Source of the DNA: Protostelium mycophagum
Lineage: Eukaryota; Evosea; Variosea; Protosteliida; Protosteliaceae
Length of the DNA stretch: 64,000 nucleotides
Reading direction: 5' to 3'
Assembly (NCBI GenBank): GCA_002081555.1
Contig: KV921162.1
Location: forward strand, 1-64,000
Positions 32,057-45,028 of this stretch are shown here, piece by piece. Made by a program: the position numbers and the translations under genes. The notes under the pieces are model-generated. The model had not been told where the DNA came from, ran no database searches, and worked only from the letters and a program-made list of their open reading frames with translations. Position 1 is the first letter of the stretch, and each line of letters opens with the position of its first letter.

Positions 32057-34104
32057 ATGAACTTCGCCCATTCACAAGACCAAGTTATTCATTTAAATGG
32101 CGATACTCTTTCAGTGGAACAGTTTATGAGTCTGGAGAATCCATCTGTAACCGTTGCCTTGTCAGATGAGATCAGAGCTCGCATATCAGAAGGCAGAAGA
32201 GTCGTGGATGAGGTGATTGATCTGATCAACAGTTTTGAGTCAGTCATAATGTGATCAAGGTCCTCAACGGCCAAAAACTTGTTTATGGCATCAACACCGG
32301 GTTTGGGCTGTTCTCTAATGTTGCTATACCAAAGGATGAACTCAGCCGCCTTCAAGTAAACCTCATCCGTTCTCATAGTGCAGGAGTCGGAGAGCCTCTC
32401 ACGCCAGAACGCGCCAGAAGACTACTAGCGCTTCGCATCAATGTCCTCACAAAGGGAAGGAGTGGGATCCGTCTTGAAACAGTCGAGACTCTGATCAAGG
32501 CTTGTAATCAGTGGTGTATTCCTTACGTGCCTCAGGTATCATTTCGCCTTGTACATTCCACTTTACATCGAATATACATGATATATATTAATACGTTGAA
32601 AGAAAGGAACTGTTGGTGCTTCTGGTGATCTGGCACCTCTATCACATCTCGCTCTTGGCATGATTGGTGAGGGCAAAATGTGGGACCCAAAACGTAAAGA
32701 GTGGGGCCAGGCCAAGGACATTCTGCAGGAAAACGGCATAGAGCCCATACAACTGTCTGCCAAAGAAGGTGGGTTGGTGCGAATTTCATGCAATGGATTG
32801 ACTGTACAGGGCTGGCCATGATTAATGGAACACAACTGATCACCAGTGTGGGTGCTGAAGCCCTCTATCGATCAATCAACATCTCTATCGTTGCCGATGC
32901 AGTCAGCGCTCTCACACTGGAAGCCTTGAAAGGTACGAACTGATCATCTTCTACAGACTGATTTCTACAGGAACCATCAAGGCATTCGACCCCATGATTC
33001 ATGCGGCAAGACCTCATAGAGGACAGAATGAATGTGCCTCCAGGATGAGAAGTCTGCTGCATTCAGATAAATATCCTTCTGAGATATCAGAGTCACATCA
33101 CAACTGTGGACTCGTGCAAGACAGTTACACCCTGAGATGCATTCCTCAGGTGAGAACTCCATACTGCGATTGTCTGATGAGCGACAGGTGCATGGGATGT
33201 CTATAGATACGATAGAGTTTGTGAGGAACATCATAGAAACTGAAATGAATTCGGCCACAGACAACCCGATGGTCTTTTCAGAGAAGGATCTCATTATTTC
33301 AGGGTAAACTGAGTCATTTCTCAAAAGATTGTATACCTTCTATTCAAAGTTAAAATGACCAGTGGTAATTTCCACGGAGAATACCCAGCCAAAGCGATGG
33401 ATTTCCTTGCAATAGGAGTGCACGAGTATGGAAACATCAGTGAGGTGAATTAATTTATTGTAGTTATTGTAAAGCGCCACAAAGTACATATCTATATGTG
33501 GCCTTGAGTACAGTGAAACATTGAAGAGAAAGATATCTCACATACATCAGAGGAGAATAGAGAGGCTTGTGAATCCAGTACTCAGCAACCTTCCCGCCTT
33601 TTTGGTTCAAGAAGGAGGACTCAACTCTGGTTTCATGATCGCGCACTGTACTGCAGCTGCGCTAGTGTCTGAGAACAAAGTTTTGTGCCACCCATCCTCT
33701 GTAGATTCTATCTCAACATCTGCTGCAAAGGAGGATCACGTGAGTGTTGTTTATATTTATCTTAAGTTTGCCGAGAATAATCACAAATTAATAATCGATT
33801 TAAAAATAGTTGTAATTTTATTGTACAGGTTTCTATGGGTGGTTGGTCCGCCAGAAAAGCTCTGCTCGTTGTAGAACATGTTGAGTACATCCTCGCCATT
33901 GAACTCCTCACCGCCTGTCAAGCCATCGATTTCCACCGACCACTGCGATCGACAGAGCCTTTGGAGATCATCCACCAGATGGTGAGGAGTGTGGTGCCCA
34001 ACTACAAAGAGGATAGGTTCATGCAACCTGATATAGAAGCGGCGAGAGATCTGATCAAGAGCGGACAGATCGAGAGAGCCTTGCGACCTTACTTGCAAAA
34101 ATAA
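32057..34104 (+). CDS. HAL: Histidine ammonia-lyase
   Basis: Nine or more exons from ATG 32057 to TAA 34102-34104. The frame shows [27 protein letters not shown], the cofactor triad in [15 protein letters not shown] (Ala-Ser-Gly cyclises to the MIO electrophile), [27 protein letters not shown] (conserved Tyr), [35 protein letters not shown] and GLNSGFM. All landmark residues of the family are present. The enzyme deaminates L-histidine to urocanate, the first step of histidine breakdown, in the cytosol as a tetramer. HAL and PAL share the fold, but the [11 protein letters not shown] block and the QLSAKEG and GGNFHGE segments favour HAL over PAL. No other hut gene is visible nearby. Confidence 0.95.
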
Positions 34105-34186
34105 AAAGCCTTTTTTTATTATTAAAGTTTTTCGTTGTAGTTCGATCAGATTACGTGCAAAAGCGCTGGCCAGGAAAAGATCAGCC

Positions 34187-36666
34187 ATGATCATCCGGGT
34201 AATACAAAGCCCTCTCCCTGATCGAATATTGGGAATACATAGTGGAAGGAGTTCGATTCGAAATAACAGCACCTTGCGGTCATATCTGCCGGGGCAGAAC
34301 CATCTGGCTCCTTCTCAAAAAATCAAAGACGTCACTCCACAGATCAAGATCAAACCTACAACTTATGTTTCACATCCAAATCAACCGAATGGCGTGTTTG
34401 ATTACACCGTATTGATAAGGAAGTTCACAAGATTGGAATCTTTGGGGAAAGTTAAAGAGTGGGAATCTTTATGAAGAATTTGGCTGAGTTAGGAAGGTGC
34501 ATCACCGCGATGAATACAAAGAAGATCGAGTTGGATACGCTTGGTTTGAATGCAATCATGCAAGCATTCTTTCTATTGAATGATCAGTACGTTACATATC
34601 CATTTACTATTTGAATAATTTAAATTTCTGCAAAAAATTGAATTTTGACAATCTAAAAAAGACGCCTGGGCTGAATTTTATCACAATCCTGGAATTAAAA
34701 TATACCAAAAGGAAGAGGGACTCGACCTTTATTTGTACTTGACGTCATGACGATTTCCAGCAATTCATTCATCAAGTTCATGGGGCATATAGAGGACGGA
34801 AAATACAAAGACCTTCCAGATGCCCACACCTTCTCCATCATCTTCAGATACATGATTCAACAGCATTACGCTCCCAAACAGATTCTGCATTGGGTCGATG
34901 TGCTGTCCTCTAAGATGATACAGATCGACGAGGTCATATTGACATCCATATTTATATCTTTATCCCCACAGCAAGCACTGAAAGCGCTTCGCAAGGTAAA
35001 GATTTTTTCTGGTTTGACAGTTGTAGAACAAAAATCTTTTTCACAAGTGTTGGATACCCAAAATTTATTAATTTGTAATATAATTATATATATTATATTG
35101 ACTCGTTATAGTTGTGTGAGGCTGATATCATCCGTAATTCAAGGCTTACAAATGAAGTTATAAGAGATGTATTTCAGAGGTGATTTTGTTTTTATTTATC
35201 AAGTCAATATTCTAAAAATGGGACCAATACATTCGAATTGTCTTCCTGCACAGAATCATCTCTGACACATGCAGTTCACATCAAGAATTGACTACAGAGG
35301 AGATGTTCACATTGATTGAATCATTGTTCCGATCAGGTTCGATGTCTTAGAAGATGAATGGCTGATGAGTGAAGGTATCGGGCTATGTGACAGTGAGGGT
35401 GATGAGGAGTCTTGGCATTGGCTGCATGCTTTCATTTTGAAATGTGATGAGGAAAAGATCAATTCGTGGGTGATCTCTAAACCAAAATTAGCACAGCAGG
35501 TATTCATCATGTTCAAAATCCTTACAGCTGTGAAATTTTTGTCTATTGTGAGAGTTCGGTACAAATAAATCTCTTGTCTTGGATTTCTTTTGTGTTCTGA
35601 TGCATTCAGATCTTCAATCTAATCATTTCGACACACGCATCAAATGGAGATCTGTCCAAGATGAAATTCTGGCACGTGGCGATGTTACGGAACGGACTCT
35701 CCACAGAGATAGAGACACACAATACATACCTGCGGATGCTTAAGAGGATGAATCCATCCAAAGCGCTAGAATGGTTTGAACAATTAAGAGAGAACGGCAT
35801 AAAGGTGAATTCATCACAATCTACAACAAACATAAAGACATCATTTGTGAGGCAAGCCACAGAAACCACAGATGACCTTTATTAATATACGGTATTTATA
35901 ATCAATAGTGCGATACTGAGACATATTCGATTATTCTCAGGACACTGATGCAACAACAAGACCCAGCGATGAAGGTAATGAGCTCGTGGGCGTCTCCATG
36001 AAATGACAAATGAAGGGTTTGAAAGAGGTGTTCAAGGACATGCTGCGCGAGAACATAAAGATGCATCCGAGTGTCGCGACATCAGTATTTGATTACATCA
36101 GAGTGAACAATAAGGAGGCGGATATTGTCAATATATTCAAAGTCATTACACAAATATCAGGTAATATTTCCATTATTCAGAAGCCGCAGTGGCCAAGAAT
36201 GTCTACATCAGCATCATTTGATGTGCTGTTGCACTCGCTAAGGACATTAGGGGGGCAAGTCACCACCGAACTCTTCAATCAGATCATGAGAGTGCTGTCA
36301 GAGCAGAATGGTGATGTCACCAAATGGTATGACTGCGCACAGAAATGGAATGTCAAACCGAGTGCTGAGACATACTGGATTCTGTTGTCTCATCATGAGA
36401 AGAACCAAAACGGAAGGGGTGTAGAGTATGCCCTCGGACATCTTATCAAAGCTAAAAAGAAGAAGAGCTGGAGGGTAACATCTTCATGTCTTATGGTTGT
36501 CGTTGTACATGACCGTAAAACTGAGATATCACAAGTTGGTCCCTGTTGTAGAGAGGTGGGCAAGGAGGGAGCCAGAAAACCCAACCCCATGGCTCATGTT
36601 ACAGAGAGAGATCGACAGATGCTCACAAGGATCGAGGATGAAATAAAGATGAAAAAATGTTTATGA
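34187..36666 (+). CDS. Pentatricopeptide-repeat-like protein, likely organellar
   Basis: Starts MIIRVIQSPLPDRILG at 34187 with a basic, Ser/Asn-rich N-terminus that fits a mitochondrial presequence. Helical repeats follow, spaced as in PPR proteins: DTLGLNAIMQAF, PDAHTFSIIFRYMIQQ, ETHNTYLRMLKRMNPSKALEWFEQL, CDTETYSIILRTLMQQ, AETYWILLSH. PPR proteins usually bind organellar RNA. Problems with the model: the join between the first open frame (KVKEWESL) and the next (MKNLAELG, about 34470) needs a frame change with no obvious GT-AG intron. Near 35180-35335 two splice choices exist. Near 36480-36560 an intron is optional and decides the C-terminus; the stop is either 36664-36666 or about 20 bases earlier. 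Confidence 0.65.
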
Positions 36667-36681
36667 TACAATCCATCGTCC

Positions 36682-37328
36682 TCACAGATGGGTGTTTGAA
36701 TAGTAAGGGTTGGATGTCTCTGCTGATATCTCCTCGTCTAAGAAAAGGCCAATAGGTCTATATTGCCCTGGATGTTCGATGATCCATTGTCTGTACCCCC
36801 AAGCACAAAAGAGGCAACATAACTGGTGTTCATAAGATAAATTGTACAGTAATGGAATACGTACTGTGAGTGTGAGGATGATCACATATATAAAGAAGAA
36901 GAGGGCGTTGAACCAAGGAACAGGGCAAGCTACAACCTTCCCTGATTTGTCGCTCAATTGTGCCTCATAAATGTCACACATCGTGGCGACGAGGTCATCC
37001 ACAAAAAACATGATGAACCAGACAAAAACACTGTAGACTATTGATAATCCAAGAAAAGCAATATACTATATTCATCAGATCAGTGTAATCAGATAGAACT
37101 CACCAGATTTGTGGCAGGCATACGCTTAGATATGCCGGCGAGAATGCCAAAGAATCCAGATAAGGTGAATAAGATGCCTGAGATGAACTGTGGGATGGCG
37201 ATGTGTTCTTTGCCAACTCCCACTTGTATACTGATGATGATTCCAAGAAACTAACAAGATCAGTCTTGTTATTGCTGAGCTCTTACCATCACAAGAAGTG
37301 CATAGACGATGATTTGTTGTGGGGTCAT
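36682..37328 (-). CDS. Four-helix membrane protein (tetraspan)
   Basis: Four exons from ATG 37326-37328 (MTPQQIIVYALLVM) to TGA 36682-36684. The four hydrophobic segments are QQIIVYALLVMFLGIIISI, FISGILFTLSGFFGILAGI, YIAFLGLSIVYSVFVWFIM and FNALFFFIYVIILTLT with an extended fourth helix. The loop between helices 3 and 4 is about 35 residues. The C-terminal tail (QWIIEHPGQYRPIGLFLDEE) is cytosolic-looking and acidic. The layout resembles CD20/MS4A or tetraspan families in general, but the CCG motif of true tetraspanins is missing. Function is unknown. It is tail-to-tail with the PPR-like gene, with 15 bases between stops. Confidence 0.75.
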
Positions 37329-37553
37329 TTTTCTACGATGATCTTTGCAAAGAGGGAACGGAAATTTTCGTCCTTCCTTTCAAAAATTCCGCCAAAATCA
37401 AATAAAATTGGTGACAAATTGTAGGTTCCCCCAGTTCCCGGTAATTAACACGTTAATTACAGTGATTTTTAGCGTGGGAGATCTGGTTAATATAAAAAAT
37501 TTTCCGTTGACAAAGAATTTATTGAGCTCTCCTGATTGATTTATTAGGTTAGT

Positions 37554-40500
37554 CTATTGTTCCATGTGCGATAGATCTGGTGCAGAGTGCGAAGCTGTCA
37601 TGCTCTGATCAGGAATTCTGCTAGGTGTGAAAATTGCAAATTGTTGTGGGGCACTTGGAGGTGGCTGAGCGGCCGCTGCGGGTCTCGCGTTATTGGCCTG
37701 TTGTATACTCAGTGGTGTTAAAACATTACCAAATCTTACATCAGGGTTAAAAGTGTCGACGTAACGAGCGCGACGTCTTCCACCCGCTGCGCCAGCAGGG
37801 GGAGGGGTCGTGCTCATACCCATAGGGCCAGGTCCACCCATCGAAGGCCCGCCCATAGAGGGAGGTCCGCCCATCGAAGATCCGCCCATAGAGGGAGGTC
37901 CACCCATCGAAGGGGGTCCACCTGCCATGGAGGGAGGTCCTGTGACGTGTAAGTTGATGCGTTGTAGATGGATCACGTACCGTCTGAGGGAGGGGGTTCT
38001 GCCTTGGGTATTATGGGGGGTGGTGCCAAAGCAGCCAATAATGAAGGGTCAGGCGTCTCTCCCTAAGAATAATAAATATATATTGTTGGTACAACAGAAG
38101 ACTTACTGGTCTGAGCCACATCTTGTACTCCTTGTTGTAAACAAGAGAATTCTTTCCACCAAGATCAGCAGAGCCAGATGGTTTGGCGCCGCCTCCAAAA
38201 ATATTCATGAACCCAAAGAGGCCTCCTTTTCCCTCCTTCTTCTCCTCCTCCTTTTTCTCTGGGGTTTTTTTGGCAGGGGGTGGGTTGTTCTTTTTGGCGG
38301 GAACATTTGCAAAGTCATCATCACTCCTGTTGTTCGGGTAATCGATCATGGAAGCAGAGAGATTGATCGGGTGATTCGGTGTAGACGGCACAAAGGGTGT
38401 CGTTGTAGAGGGTGTGAACGGTGTTGTCGGTGTAAATGGAGTTGTAGATGGGGTAAACGGTGTTGTAGATGGGGTAAATGGTGATATCGAAGGAGCAAAA
38501 GGCGATGTAGATTGGTTCGTAGGAGTAGGAGGGTGGAATATGTCCATATCTTTATCCAGAGAAGAACTCTGCCTCATCTAACTCTTTCAGTATAAAAAAA
38601 TGAAAAATAAATCACCTTGCTATTGCTGTAAAGTGGAGTGGCGGAGACCGTAGGGAACGAGGAATTTCTCGGTAAAGATGCAGGGTTATTTGTGGGAGTG
38701 GCACTTCCCGTATCCACGATTTTTCCGAGTAAACTTCCAAGATAACCACCAACATTCCAAGTGGGGTCTTTGCCCGATTTTGGCGCGAAATTGTACCTCT
38801 GTTTGAATTCTTCCAGATAAGCTAAAAATAGAGGGTTGTAGTTGTGAGAGCTGCGGTTGCGGGCTACGGAGTTCTCTATTGTGCTGTGGTACTTCTTTGC
38901 GGCATCCATGAGACCCAGATCGGCTAAATATAGTGCATACACAAATTTGTACGCCTGAAAAGTTCAGGAAATTTCGAATGGATCTGGATGAAAATTCACC
39001 TGAAATTGAGACATGATGTACTGAGGGTTGCTAAGTGATTTGGCATACTCCATCACCTCGCTTGTCCTGTCACGTGTCAGAATCTTGAAATCCCCTCGAA
39101 ATTTCAGTGAAATCTCACCTTATCGTCTCTGCATTTACGAAAGAAGAAGGCTTGGTCTTGTGGTCACCTCCCAACAAGACCAATCTCGAGTGTGGGTTGT
39201 CAAAAGCGTCAAAGTCATGCTCCGCCAACAAATAACAGAAATGGGCGGCTTCGACTTGCCTCTGTTGTGACCATAGCTTATCACCAAGACCACCATATGT
39301 AGATTTCACATTCACCTGCAATATCATTCAATAATTTCTTCGCGATTGATGAGATAATTGTACACAGAATGTATAGTATTATTCACTATTATATTTATAT
39401 CCATAAACTCTAAAAATAGATGTGAAAAGTTGACTCACTTTGTTTGCGATGAGCGATGCGATCTGATCTCTCCATCTGTCCAAGAGCTGCTCTCCTCCAT
39501 TGAATATATCTTGGCTTCTACCGCACCAAAGCAGAGCCATTGTACGAAGGGGCGAGCCTTCTGGTATAGAGGATAGTGAGAAGTTGGATAGTGCTGATCT
39601 CATCACTTCGGGATTTGGGAAGCTGCTGGCGATGACCATCGCGTAAGGCCACAACTGTCTCTGGACGGCATATTTGAATGCGCCTTCTCTGTCTCCTTTA
39701 GAAACGAGATTCTCCAACTCGGAGATATATTGGGTCTCCTCCTCTACGGAGTTTCGCTTCATCTGTGGGACGGGTCGGGGTCTGTCGGTCTGAAAATCGT
39801 CAACAACGGATTTGACAGTTGTAGATTCACCTTAAGTATGGATTGTATGTGTTGTACAGCGGCTTCGGAATCTGGTCCAGAGATAACTCCGTGGTGTTGT
39901 AAAAATACTTGCAGCAGGCTGTACAACAATTTTTTGTTTTGCAAAGTGATGTTGCTATCGTAACCATGACTCTTCTCTATCCAAGAGATTCTGTCTTCGA
40001 GGTATTTGGAAATATCCTGGAACGAGTATCACAAATTTTTGAAACGATGACGTCATCATTTGAATTTTTGTTTGCAATCACCTTGGCCTTTGCGTTGGCG
40101 AGAGGTCCTGGGAATGATGTCATTTCCCTGTAATATTCTGTGTTTGACAGCACCTGTCATGTGTCAACCGCAAGATTCACGGAAATTTCACCTTGGCCAT
40201 GCTGTATAGTCTGACACTTCCGGCCACTACCTCTCCATCATCTGATGGAGGATTGCCGTTAAAACCTAACGTAGTGAGCCTGACCCTCTTTCTGGGAAAC
40301 ATGGCGACCAATTTCCCGCCAAAACCAAAACAGATCACGGGGTGGGGAGGTCGGTCATTAGGCCCGCAGGTGGGAGTGACCGTCTCTACAAACGCTTGAT
40401 GAGGCGCTCCTGAAAAGTCTCAGAAAATTCGACGAAAATTCGCAGAGTTACCGTATTCATATGAACTGTGTATCGGGGCAATGTTACTGATGGGGGGAGG

Positions 40501-43486
40501 TATAAATGGCACCGTCCCAAATGGTATCATATTATTAGGTGCTATTTTTATCAACGTCTTTTCAATTTGATTTAAAACATTTTTCGGGGAAAAATTTCAC
40601 CTTTGGCGAGTGTACCGACTGGAGGAACAATTGGGTTGTTATTTCTCATCACTGTAGAATGTGAAGGGATGCCCAAAGCACTAGGTATCCCATAATTGGG
40701 AAGGGAATCGTGCATGCTGAAGGGGGCGTGCATCTGTGCGCCTGGGTGTTGTAGAGCTTGGGAGGGTGGGGGTGATTCCGTGCGTGTTTCCGGGAAGATG
40801 TTTGTTTCCGAGAAAACGTCGGTTTCCTGAGAATCACCAAACAAATCTGAAGCAGCGGATGTGACTTCGAAACTACAATTGGTCAGCGAAATTTCGTTGA
40901 AAAATCTTACGGCTTAGGGGGAGCCACGACATGAGGTGGTGTTACGGGTTCATTCCTTTAAAAATCAGCAATTACACCTCATGATTTGTGCGAATTGAAG
41001 TGCATCCATGAGCACCAAATGAAATACTATTCTTGAGTGAATACCTCAAAGGTTCCGGAGTCTGCTCCCTCAACGTGGGTGGTGCGACTATTTCGTCAGA
41101 ATTTCCAAAAATACAAATGAGTCACCTGGCATGGATGGAGGACCGACAAGATTCCCTGATTACAATCAGCCATCTCGAATTTTAAAAACTATTTGGACGT
41201 TCTTTCGACATTTTTCAAATAAAAAATATATTTACCCGGCATGGGGGGCATAATGTGGGGGACGGGCTTGTAGCCGCCTAAAATATTGGGTGATGACGTG
41301 GACATGAGAGATGGAGACTTTGCCATGTATGGTGACGTCAGAGAAGGGGAAGGGGTGGGTGTCACCACGGGTGAGTTCGAAAAGGACTGAAAGTCTCAGT
41401 GAAAATTCCGAGAATAAGTTTATACCTTGTGGATCCCCGGCGGCTGTACAATGGGGGCGGGAGGGGTGCGAACATTATTTGGTAGGTGCACGACGGGTGG
41501 GGGGGTAAATACGGTCGCACTCAAAACGCCGTGATTTGGGGTGACCGGGGGTGTTGCCTTCTGAGTTGGAGGGGTGTACACGGGTTGTACAATAGGTGGA
41601 GGTTGCACTATCGGAGCTTGTACAATAGAAGGAGGTTGCACGATGGGAGGGGGTTGTACAAGGGGTGTTTTCATGATGGGAGGGGGTACCACAAGGGGAG
41701 CTTGTACAATGGGAGGGGGTTGCACAACAGGGGGTTTTACGATTGGGGGTTGTACAATTGGGGGAGGTGCAACAATCGGTGGAGGTTGTACAATCGGACG
41801 TGATATCACTGGGGGTTGTACAATAGGAGGTGGAACGAAAGTGACAGGTCCCTTGGGAGGGGTGGCTGCGTACAGATGTCAGATATGGTGAATCTCATTG
41901 TACAAACCAAAAGGAGCAGACGCAGGTCTTGACAATGGTGTAGTCACTATATTCTGTGGCCCTGGAATAATATTCTGGAGCGCCCCTATCAAAATAAACA
42001 TCTACAACGACATTGTACAATATGGGGACGTGTCACTCACCAGGGGGGATAATGACTGGGGGTGTAATGGGGACAGCTCGATTAATAGCGGGGGGTGTAC
42101 TCGTCCTGCCGAAAGGATCCCTGATGGGAAAATTCTGAGGTGTGTTCTGCAGTGGCGTCGAAAAGGGTTGTACAGTGGGCACCATAACCTGTGGTGTATT
42201 TCCAGGAAATGTCTGTACCATCTACAACGGTCATGAAAACATTTTTATTCCGAATAATATACCTTCACGGGCTGTTCTACGGGTTTAGGCGCTTGTACCA
42301 GAGATTCGAAAAAGGACGGATCTGCCACGTCAGCATAACCCAAAAATAGATTTAAATTCTCACCAGAGCTATTTTCAGAAGAAAATAAAGAGGTAGGACT
42401 ATCCACCCTTCTCGGCTGAACCGTCGGGGTCCCCGACTTGGTGGGCTGAAATTTCTCCGCCACATTCTGATTCTCTACAACTGATTTTAATAAAAGTATT
42501 TTATTAAAATTAAATAAACTCACGCTGTCCTAGAGTATCGAAGAAACTGAAGGACTCGTCCTCTACATTCTCAAAAAATGGAATAGACCCGGAGCTTCTA
42601 CTCAATAAAGAGGACGACGGTCCGTCTGCCGCATTATCTCTAGATGGGGCTCTGTACAGGCTCTATAGACGTCAGATGGACCGGCATGATCATGTGTACC
42701 TTGTTCGGCTCCACAGCGTGTTCGACGAAATGTGGTGTAGAAGCGGATTTTCTCATATTCACACCAGAGACGGCGGAGAGGTGTTTGTTAGATAAAAGTG
42801 AGGCAAAGTCTTCCACGTCATCACCAAATAAATCAGATTTCTCTGCAGAAATTAAGCTGAGAATGAGAGAGTATGATGTCACCTTCTGGTTTTACGATTT
42901 GAGAGGATGATTTCAATGATAAAGTTGGGGATGTCGGAAGAGGTGATTTTGTATCTGCCTCTAAAGCCTCAGACATCTGTGACATGTTGAACGAAGATTC
43001 TGGGCTCTGTTGGAGTTGTTCATCTACCACAGGAGTTGTATTTGTCTCGTCTGTGGTTTCAGCAGGTTCATCTTGCAAAAGAGGTTCTTGTTGTTCTTCT
43101 GCAGATGCTTCCTCTATCAGAGTCGAATCATCCTGCAAAAACGAATCATCCTGCGGAAACTCTTGCTGAAAAGATTGTTCTTGTGAGATGAGCGGTTCTG
43201 TCACGCTCTTATCCTCCTCTATATTTTCTGGCTCAAATTCTTGTTGAGCAACTTCCGCTGACTGAACTTCTGGCAGAGAAAAATGATGAGAAGTTTCAAC
43301 AGCGTGACTTTGAGGTAATGCTTGTTGATCTCCCAATGACGAGAAGAAATAAGCTGTCAGCAGGTGAATATAATGTTGGCGTAAATTGAAATGAGGAACC
43401 GACCTCCTGAAGACTGATCGTGCTGTGCAGCTAGTGAAGAAAAGAAGTCAGCACCATCTCCATCCCCGGTGTCGCCGAAGTTCATG
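37554..43486 (-). CDS. SEC16: Sec16, COPII assembly scaffold of ER exit sites
   Basis: Many exons run from ATG 43484-43486 (MNFGDTGDGDGADFF) to TAG 37554-37556. The first half is a disordered Pro/Gln/Ser/Glu-rich region, including a long Val-Gln-Pro-Pro-Ile repeat. The central conserved domain (about 40135-38580) follows: FPGPLANAKAKV, then ELENLVSKGDREGAFKYAVQ, LWPYAMVIAS, RTMALLWCGRSQDIF, WRDQIASLIANK, EAAHFCYLLAEHDFD, RLVLLGGDH and YALYLADLGLMDAA. These match the ancestral coatomer element of Sec16 in order, including 'AAHFCYLMAQ' and 'RLVLLGSSH'. A Thr-Pro-Phe repeat and Gly-Pro-Met repeats follow, and the C-terminus ends HSAPDLSHMEQ. Sec16 organises ER exit sites and COPII assembly. Sec31 was considered and set aside: no WD40 repeats. 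Confidence 0.92.
41430..41840 (-). repeat. Coding repeat in the Sec16 N-terminal region
   Basis: On the minus strand imperfect 15-30-base units encode VQPPPIV, VQAPIV, VKPPVV and VVPPPI over about 130 residues. The units show as GGTTGTACAATNGGNGGNGG-like words on the plus strand. The copies differ at many third positions, so the repeat is older than the duplication at 20715 and selection seems to keep the Pro pattern. Confidence 0.8.
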
Positions 43487-43710
43487 GTGATTTCTGTTGT
43501 GTTGATCACGCGAAATTCTTACTCTGACACGTGTTCCTTTCACGTTGTAGTTCCGCGGATTTGCGCACACAAACACGAACAATGAACAACACCCGCCAAT
43601 GATCAACAGACAAGCAAGTTTTGAAATAGAATCAAACACTTTAAATGGACACTCTTCCCTGTATTCAAGATGCTGCAGTCCTGACGAGACAGAACATTAT
43701 TTTTGACCCC

Positions 43711-44765
43711 TTATTTGGCGGCGGTCTTGACCTCCTTCTTCTGTGAAAGTCTCTGAGAGGCGCGCTTGCTGGAGAGCTTAGCCTTTCTCTCCTGAGAGCG
43801 CTGGGCGAGGAGCTTGGCGTAATCGGCAGCCTCGGCCTTGGACTTCTCAGTTCTGGCTCTCTTTTGTCTGGTCAATCTCTTGGCTCTCTTGATTCTCTCG
43901 GGGGTGACAAGACGCTGGATCTTGGGGGCCTTGGTGACGGCCTTCTTGCCCTCCTTGGCGGGGAGCTCACGTCTAACAACGTACTTGCGGACGTCGTCCT
44001 CCTTGGACAAGTTCTAAAGTAATTTTTCAGACAAAAACTCAAAAAACAAGCATTGACATGGAATTGGTAAAAAATTAAAAAAGACTTACGAAGAGCTTGC
44101 GGATCTTGGAGGCTCTCTTGGGGCCAAGACGTCTGGGGATGTAGGTGTCGGTCAAACCGGGGAGCTCAGCATCTCCCTTCTTGACGATGACAAGGTGGAT
44201 GACGGAAAGGTCAGATCCGACGATACAACCACGTACGGACTTTCTCTTTCTCTCACCCTCACGGCGCTGGCGGTAGCAAGAGGCTCCTGTTTGAGTTTTA
44301 GCAATGATTCAGTGTGTGAGATCACATTTAATCATGACGAACAGATCTTGAACCTACCCTCGCGGAGGAGAAGTCTGACACGGGTGTTGGTCAAAACTCC
44401 CTGCTTCATGGGGAATCCCTGCTTGTCGTTTCCACCGGCAATCTTGAAAACGTAGCCCTTGTATTCCTCTCCAAGAGAGTCTCCCTCAACCTCCTGAGAC
44501 ATACGCTTGTCATAGAAGGGACGGCTATTTGCCATCAGATCATTTAATCATTCAATTAATTATGTTAATCAAAAACACCAACGGCTTTGTTAGGTTGAAA
44601 AATATAGAGTCAATACTTACACCTTGATCTCGTCGTCGATTTCTACGGCCTTTTGAGCCCCAGTGGGGGGGTAAGAGATGTTCAACTATCATCATGAGAC
44701 CAGATTCACGGATTGAGCATATAGAGGTATATTAATGATATAGACGTTTGGATTACCTTCACCAT
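43711..44765 (-). CDS. RPS6: 40S ribosomal protein eS6
   Basis: Five exons: 44757-44765, 44621-44685, 44358-44524, 44090-44286 and 43711-44013. They sum to 741 bases, giving 246 residues, the normal size. The first exon is only nine bases (ATG GTG AAG) and joins to [19 protein letters not shown]. The rest is highly conserved: [26 protein letters not shown]-type basic patch [46 protein letters not shown] and [12 protein letters not shown]. The C-terminus lacks the classic RRxSS S6-kinase phosphorylation cluster; it ends in a Lys/Ser/Arg-rich helix ([13 protein letters not shown]) that may carry substitute sites. It belongs to the small-subunit body near the mRNA path. Confidence 0.97.
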
Positions 44766-44824
44766 GCTTAGATGAAAAAGGATGCAGCAGTGGGGTGGTC
44801 CTTCTCACGTGAAAGAAGATCCGC

Positions 44825-45028
44825 TTGCCTCGGATTTTTCCCTCCCACCCCCCTAAATACGATGTCATAACTCGCTGTCGTTTCGATGAAAAGATCACCA
44901 CATCAACCCAAGATCACCTTCAACAGCGCTTTCTGTGGCTTCTTCAAGAGAACCATCCTGGTTGGATGGGAAAGAAGACAGAATATGAGATATTACGTGG
45001 TCAATTGATACTTCATGGTGGTTGCTGA
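44825..45028 (+). other. Possible small coding exon, uncertain
   Basis: A plus-strand open frame reads KYDVITRCRFDEKITTS, then HLQQRFLWLLQENHPGWMGK and ends GQLILHGGC at TGA 45026-45028. The amino acid mix is protein-like and helical, but no ATG lies in frame. It sits in the ~500-base gap upstream of eS6 and downstream of the next minus-strand gene. It may be an exon of an unrecognised gene, an old fragment or chance. The rest of 44766-45263 shows only AT-rich DNA. Confidence 0.25.

Noticed and set aside
32057-34104. Phenylalanine ammonia-lyase
   Set aside because: The MIO triad is shared, but the surrounding blocks and length are those of histidine ammonia-lyase.
41486-41891. Gly/Cys-rich plus-strand frames
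   Set aside because: Complement of the Pro-rich Sec16 repeat; no independent signals of expression.
37554-43486. First read as Sec31
   Set aside because: No WD40 repeats, and the central motifs (AAHFCYL, RLVLLGGDH, the LWPYA region) match Sec16, not Sec31.
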